Part shown: positions 6,337 to 9,573 of the stretch, piece by piece | How positions within the stretch are numbered: position 1 is the first letter of the stretch | Layout of the letters: every line of letters starts with the position of its first letter | Assembly: GCA_016764135.1 (NCBI GenBank) | Contig: JAESSL010000277.1 | Span: forward strand, 1-9,573 | Reading direction: 5' to 3' | Length of the DNA stretch: 9,573 bases | DNA from: Alphaproteobacteria bacterium | GTDB lineage: Bacteria > Pseudomonadota > Alphaproteobacteria > UBA8366 > GCA-2717185 | Made by a program: the position numbers and the translations under genes | The notes under the pieces: model-generated | Told to the model about the DNA's origin: nothing | The model's input: only the letters and a program-made list of their open reading frames with translations | The model's database searches: none

Positions 6337-6366
6337 GCCCGCCAATCAAGACTTGAAAGGCCATCC

Positions 6367-7158
6367 ATGGCGATAAACAACACTGGCGGAAAGATTAAAC
6401 CCGTCGAGAATGAATCGGGCGGCGGTTGGATGGAAACCGTGCGAACCGTCGTGTTCGCCATTCTGTTCGCCGTGCTGATCAGAACCTTCGCCTATGAGCC
6501 GTTTAATATCCCGTCTGGCTCGATGGTTCCGACATTACTGGTTGGCGACTATTTGTTCGTCTCAAAATTTTCGTATGGCTATAGCCGTCATTCCCTGCCG
6601 TTCAGCTTGCCGCTCATCGAAGGTCGAATTTTTGAAAGTTCGCCGGAGCGGGGCGATGTCGCCGTGTTCAAATTGCCGACGGATAACCGCACGGATTATA
6701 TCAAACGCATCATAGGATTGCCGGGGGACCGAATTCAGGTCATCAGAGGCGTTTTGCACATCAATGATAAAGCCGTCCGTCGGCGCCGATTGGAAGACTA
6801 CGGAATTCCGACGCAAACTGGCCGCTACCAGACATCGCCGCAATATTTGGAAACGCTGCCAAATGGCGTCGCCCATGTTATACTTGAGAGTGGCGGCGAC
6901 CGCGCGATGTTGGACAACACTGAAATTTTCGTCGTGCCCAAGCGGCATTTCTTCGTCATGGGCGACAATCGGGATAATTCATCTGATAGTCGCGTGCCGG
7001 TTGGTCTGTCGGGACATTTTGGTTTTGTGCCGATTGAAAACCTGGTGGGCCGCGCCGAGTTCCTGTTCTTTTCCACCAACGGATTTGCGAAAATCTGGGA
7101 GATCTGGAAATGGCCTTTTTCAATTCGCTTCAACCGGTTGTTCAACTCGATTGACTGA
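6367..7158 (+). CDS. lepB: Signal peptidase I
   Basis: Membrane-bound Ser/Lys protease that removes signal peptides from exported preproteins on the periplasmic side. The 263-residue protein has one N-terminal membrane segment at about 24-40 (VRTVVFAILFAVLIRTF), then EPFNIPSGSMVPTLLVGDYL at 44-63 with nucleophile Ser52, RGDVAVFKLP at 95-104, DYIKRIIGLPGD at 110-121 with general-base Lys113, and GDNRDNSSDSR at 199-209. These are the conserved boxes of type I signal peptidases. Only one membrane helix is evident, unlike E. coli LepB, which has two; this is common in shorter homologues. ATG 6367 has GAAAGG about 7 bases upstream. Its stop (7156-7158) lies just before or overlapping the start of rnc, depending on the rnc start. 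It is the first gene of the conserved lepB-rnc-era cluster. Confidence 0.95.
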   Translation: MAINNTGGKIKPVENESGGGWMETVRTVVFAILFAVLIRTFAYEPFNIPSGSMVPTLLVGDYLFVSKFSYGYSRHSLPFSLPLIEGRIFESSPERGDVAVFKLPTDNRTDYIKRIIGLPGDRIQVIRGVLHINDKAVRRRRLEDYGIPTQTGRYQTSPQYLETLPNGVAHVILESGGDRAMLDNTEIFVVPKRHFFVMGDNRDNSSDSRVPVGLSGHFGFVPIENLVGRAEFLFFSTNGFAKIWEIWKWPFSIRFNRLFNSID

Positions 7159-7183
7159 CCGTATCGCGCGGAGCGCGGAAGCC

Positions 7184-7852
7184 ATGCTCGATGAACTTGC
7201 TGCGTTGCTCGACCATGATTTTAAAAATTTGGCGGTTTTGAACGAAGCCGTCACCCATGGCAGCATTGGCGCGAAGAAACCTAATTATGAACGCCTGGAG
7301 TTTCTGGGCGACCGCGTGTTGTCGCTTGTTATCGCCGATATGTTGTTGAGGCGGTTTCCGCAGGAAACCGAAGGCGACCTGGCGCGCCGGCACGCCGCGC
7401 TCGTCCGTCGGGAAGCTTTGGCGGACGTCGCCAGAGAGTTGCGGCTTGGCGTTTATATCATTCTCGGCCGAAGCGAGATTGACGCCGGTGGACGCGACAA
7501 TCCGGGTATATTGGCGGATGTTTGTGAAGCTATTATCGCGGCGTTATATCTGGATGGCGGGCTTGATGTGTCGGCCCGCTGGATCAGACGGCATTGGGAT
7601 GCGCAAATGGCGCTGCCGAGCGAGCCGCCGAAAGACGCCAAGACAACGCTGCAGGAATGGGCGCAAAGTCTGGGAATGCCGCCGCCGACCTATACGGTGG
7701 TGTCTCGGAGCGGTCCGGATCACGCGCCGGTCTTTGAAATTAGCGTAACGGTCGATGGACACCCGACACGGGGTGGCGAGGGCCTATCAAAACGCGCTGC
7801 GGAGCAAAAGGCTGCGGCGGCATTACTGGAATTGGTTGGAAACGAGGAATGA
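7184..7852 (+). CDS. rnc: Ribonuclease III
   Basis: Double-strand-specific endoribonuclease that processes rRNA precursors and some mRNAs. From ATG 7184 the protein has 222 residues. The catalytic domain shows YERLEFLGDRVLSLV with Glu39 and Asp43, and ADVCEAIIAALYLDGG with Asp112 and Glu115, the four metal-binding acids. A C-terminal double-stranded RNA-binding domain spans about 150-218 (TTLQEWAQSLG, PVFEISVTVDG, SKRAAEQKAAAALL). The start is uncertain. ATG 7184 has GGAG about ten bases upstream and gives a slightly short N-terminus. TTG 7151 is in frame, would add 11 residues and would overlap the lepB stop, but lacks a visible ribosome-binding site. The long open frame further upstream overlaps lepB and is not part of the protein. 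The stop overlaps a candidate era start in an ATGA arrangement, so the genes are probably coupled. Confidence 0.94.
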   Translation: MLDELAALLDHDFKNLAVLNEAVTHGSIGAKKPNYERLEFLGDRVLSLVIADMLLRRFPQETEGDLARRHAALVRREALADVARELRLGVYIILGRSEIDAGGRDNPGILADVCEAIIAALYLDGGLDVSARWIRRHWDAQMALPSEPPKDAKTTLQEWAQSLGMPPPTYTVVSRSGPDHAPVFEISVTVDGHPTRGGEGLSKRAAEQKAAAALLELVGNEE

Positions 7853-7857
7853 CGACC

Positions 7858-8766
7858 ATGGACGAAACTGAAACACGCTGCGGATTTTTTACCGTCATTG
7901 GCGCGCCAAACGCGGGAAAGTCGACATTGATCAACCGGATGGTTGGCGAAAAAGTGTCAATTGTGTCACCGAAGGTCCAGACCACCCGCACCAAGGTGCT
8001 GGGGATCATGATTAAAGGGGAGAGCCAGATTGTCTTTATCGACACGCCTGGCATCTTCACGCCAAAGGAGAGCGAACGTCTTGGGCGCGCCATGGTTCAA
8101 GCTGCATGGAAAGGTATCGGTGAGGGGGATGCGGTCGCGCTCATTGTTGATAGTGAAAAAGGGATCGGCCGGGATACCCGCGCCATCATTGCAAAACTCA
8201 ATAAACAGGAACGGTCCGCCATTCTGATCCTGAACAAAGTGGATTTGGTTCGTCCTGATATGCTGTTGTCGCTTGTCGACGAGTTGAATAAACTCGGCGA
8301 TTTTACGGAAATTTTCATGGTCTCCGCCTTAACCGGAGACGGGATTGCGGAACTGGTGGACTATTTCGCCGCGCAGAGTCGCCCGGGCCCCTGGATGTTT
8401 CCTGAGGATCAGGTGTCCGACATGCCAATGCGCCTTCTGGCCGCGGAGGTCGTCCGGGAAAAACTGTTTCTCCAGCTCCATCAGGAATTACCTTATGCGC
8501 TGACGGTTGAAACCGTGAACTGGGAAGAGTTTAAAAACGGTGAGGTTAAGATCGACGCGGAGATCATTGTCGAGCGGGAAAACCAGAAAGGCATTGTGCT
8601 TGGTAAGCAAGGGCGGCGGATAAAGTCGGTTGGCGAAGCCGCGCGCATTGAGCTGACAAAGGCGTTTGACCGAAAAGTACATTTGTTCCTGAGGGTCAAG
8701 GCGCGCCCAGGCTGGACCAACCGCGCCGCGCACTATCGGGCGATTGGGTTGGACTTCCCCGTTTAG
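7858..8766 (+). CDS. era: GTPase Era
   Basis: Essential GTPase that binds the 3' end of 16S rRNA and assists 30S ribosome assembly. From ATG 7858 it has 302 residues. The G motifs are GAPNAGKS at 15-22 (P-loop), TTRTK at 42-46, DTPG at 62-65, NKVD at 126-129 and SAL at 156-158. A KH RNA-binding domain follows, with KIDAEIIVERENQKGIVLG and GKQG at 249-252, and the protein ends near GWTNRAAHYRAIGL as usual for Era. I prefer ATG 7858 because GAGGA (7844-7848) lies nine bases upstream. ATG 7849 overlaps the rnc stop as ATGA and is in frame, but GAGGA abuts it; using it would add only MTT. It is the last gene of the plus-strand run and is followed by a terminator, not by recO as in many proteobacteria. 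Confidence 0.95.
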   Translation: MDETETRCGFFTVIGAPNAGKSTLINRMVGEKVSIVSPKVQTTRTKVLGIMIKGESQIVFIDTPGIFTPKESERLGRAMVQAAWKGIGEGDAVALIVDSEKGIGRDTRAIIAKLNKQERSAILILNKVDLVRPDMLLSLVDELNKLGDFTEIFMVSALTGDGIAELVDYFAAQSRPGPWMFPEDQVSDMPMRLLAAEVVREKLFLQLHQELPYALTVETVNWEEFKNGEVKIDAEIIVERENQKGIVLGKQGRRIKSVGEAARIELTKAFDRKVHLFLRVKARPGWTNRAAHYRAIGLDFPV

Positions 8767-8779
8767 GAAGAACGAAGGC

Positions 8780-8815
8780 GCCGGCTGGTTATAAAATCGC
8801 CAGCTGGCTGTTTTT
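8780..8815 (+). terminator. Intrinsic terminator after era
   Basis: GCCGGCTGG (8780-8788) pairs with CCAGCTGGC (8800-8808), nine pairs with one G-U. The 11-nt loop is AT-rich and TGTTTTTC follows, with five T at 8811-8815. It starts 14 bases after the era stop. The right arm, half the loop and the U tract lie inside the coding sequence of the convergent minus-strand gene, whose stop codon (8789-8791) is in the loop. Read on the minus strand the hairpin has no U tract, so it should act on the plus strand. Confidence 0.75.
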
Positions 8816-9573
8816 CAAATCGGTGACAAGCATGCAGCCCGGCCGGTGGGTGATGCAAAAACTCGGTCTGGCGCTCTCAATGATGACTTGCGGCGTTACC
8901 CCGCACGCCCAGAATACCGGAATTTCATCGTCTTCCATGCGCGGCGGCGCACCACCAAAGACCGGTTTTTCAATATCATCGATACCAATCATTTTCGGGT
9001 GGCCGATATGGACGGGGGCGCCGTGCACATTGGGAAACCGCGTTGTGATCTGGATGGCGCGAATGGCGTCCGCCGGTTTCATCGGACGCATGGAGACCAC
9101 CATTTTTCCGGAAAAGCGACCTGCCGGTTTTGTCTCGATATTGGTGACATACATCGCGACGCATTCTTTGCGCTCAATATGACGAAGCGGTAAGCCGTCT
9201 TGTAACAACGCTTCCTCAAAGGAGTACGAACATCCCAGAGGAAAGGCGACCAGATCATCGCGCCAATATTTGGAAATGTCGTTGGTGTCGTCAATTTCCA
9301 CGCCGTTCTCAAAGACCCGATAGCCGGACAAATCGGTCCGTAAGTCGATATCCAATCCCAGCGTCGGCAGATAGGGGCTGCCGGTTTCGCCCATCGCCAG
9401 AATTGGGCAGGGCTTGGGGTTCAATTGACAGAATGTTTGAAATTCCTGTGCATATTCGGCTGGCAGGATTGCAAGATTAGCTTGTACATAGCCTGGCGCC
9501 ATACCGGCGGTGTGTCCGGTGTGACCATTCTCCCGGATCGATAGGCGGGCCGCGTGCGCGGGAGTATTCGCTA
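8789..9573 (-). CDS. DUF1445 family protein, putative hydro-lyase (D-glutamate cyclase-like), 5' end outside window
   Basis: Belongs to the DUF1445 family (PF07286), whose bacterial members are annotated as putative hydro-lyases (B. subtilis YcsI) and whose mammalian relative is D-glutamate cyclase; the substrate here is unproven. The frame stays open from TAA 8789-8791 to the right edge, giving 260 visible residues, near the family's full length. Motifs in order: TAGMAPGYVQANL, FCQLNPKPCPILAM, DIDLRTDLSGYRVFENG, FPLGCSYSFEEALL, MYVTNIETKPAGRFSG then KMVVSMRPM, FPNVHGAPVHIGHP, and VFWACGVTPQ near the end. The ATG at 9500-9502 is not the start: upstream residues (RENGHTGHTAG) continue the conserved TAGxAPGYVQ motif, with Met in the usual Leu position. 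The true start is probably only a few codons beyond the window. It converges on era with a 22-base gap. The family call is strong; the reaction is inferred from distant relatives. Confidence 0.88.
   Translation of the reverse strand, partial: ANTPAHAARLSIRENGHTGHTAGMAPGYVQANLAILPAEYAQEFQTFCQLNPKPCPILAMGETGSPYLPTLGLDIDLRTDLSGYRVFENGVEIDDTNDISKYWRDDLVAFPLGCSYSFEEALLQDGLPLRHIERKECVAMYVTNIETKPAGRFSGKMVVSMRPMKPADAIRAIQITTRFPNVHGAPVHIGHPKMIGIDDIEKPVFGGAPPRMEDDEIPVFWACGVTPQVIIESARPSFCITHRPGCMLVTDLKNSQLAIL

Noticed and set aside
6764..7183. Long in-frame extension upstream of rnc
   Set aside because: It overlaps lepB in another frame and resembles no part of RNase III; the conserved domain begins soon after ATG 7184.
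9500..9502. ATG as start of the DUF1445 gene
   Set aside because: The conserved TAGxAPGYVQ motif crosses this codon and the frame stays open to the window edge, so the Met is internal.
1..9573. CRISPR array, insertion sequence, phage genes, toxin-antitoxin or defence system
   Set aside because: I saw no spaced direct repeats, transposase or integrase motifs, or defence-type domains; the genes are chromosomal housekeeping genes.

Overview
The window looks like a chromosomal housekeeping segment of an alphaproteobacterium. The evidence is gene content and order: smpB, a family 5 uracil-DNA glycosylase, a NYN-domain protein, rpoZ, a bifunctional rel/spoT, a DUF2062 membrane protein, pdxJ, acpS, lepB, rnc, era. 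The omega subunit is also of the alphaproteobacterial type (N-terminus MARVTVEDC, with an acidic C-terminal extension). I cannot name the order or genus from sequence alone. I see no transposase, integrase, phage gene, CRISPR array, tRNA or rRNA.

Layout. At the left edge (1-198, +) is the 3' end of smpB, ending at a GC-rich hairpin. Two minus-strand genes follow: a UDGb-type uracil-DNA glycosylase (247-882) and a NYN-family protein with an acidic tail (955-1584), probably transcribed in the order NYN then UDG. A 316-base AT-rich divergent intergenic region (1585-1900) carries a good sigma70-type promoter for rpoZ. From 1901 to 8766 all genes are on the plus strand: rpoZ, rel/spoT, DUF2062, pdxJ, acpS, lepB, rnc and era. 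Spacing is close, with overlap or near-overlap at lepB/rnc/era, and a second candidate promoter lies before lepB. An intrinsic terminator at 8780-8815 ends this run. It lies inside the 3' end of a convergent minus-strand gene of the DUF1445/putative hydro-lyase (D-glutamate cyclase-like) family, which runs off the right edge.

How the genes relate. rpoZ and rel/spoT pair a component of the RNA polymerase ppGpp-binding site (omega, with its MAR N-terminus) with the enzyme that makes and degrades (p)ppGpp. pdxJ makes pyridoxine 5'-phosphate, acpS activates acyl carrier protein, lepB processes exported proteins, and rnc and era act on rRNA and 30S maturation. Compared with the enterobacterial order lepB-rnc-era-recO-pdxJ-acpS, the same genes are permuted here, with pdxJ-acpS first and no recO after era.

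I found no convincing undescribed system. The most interesting observations are modest: the terminator nested in the convergent gene, the uncharacterised DUF2062 gene between rel/spoT and pdxJ, the NYN/UDG pair with a weak LexA-like box upstream, and the missing recO.
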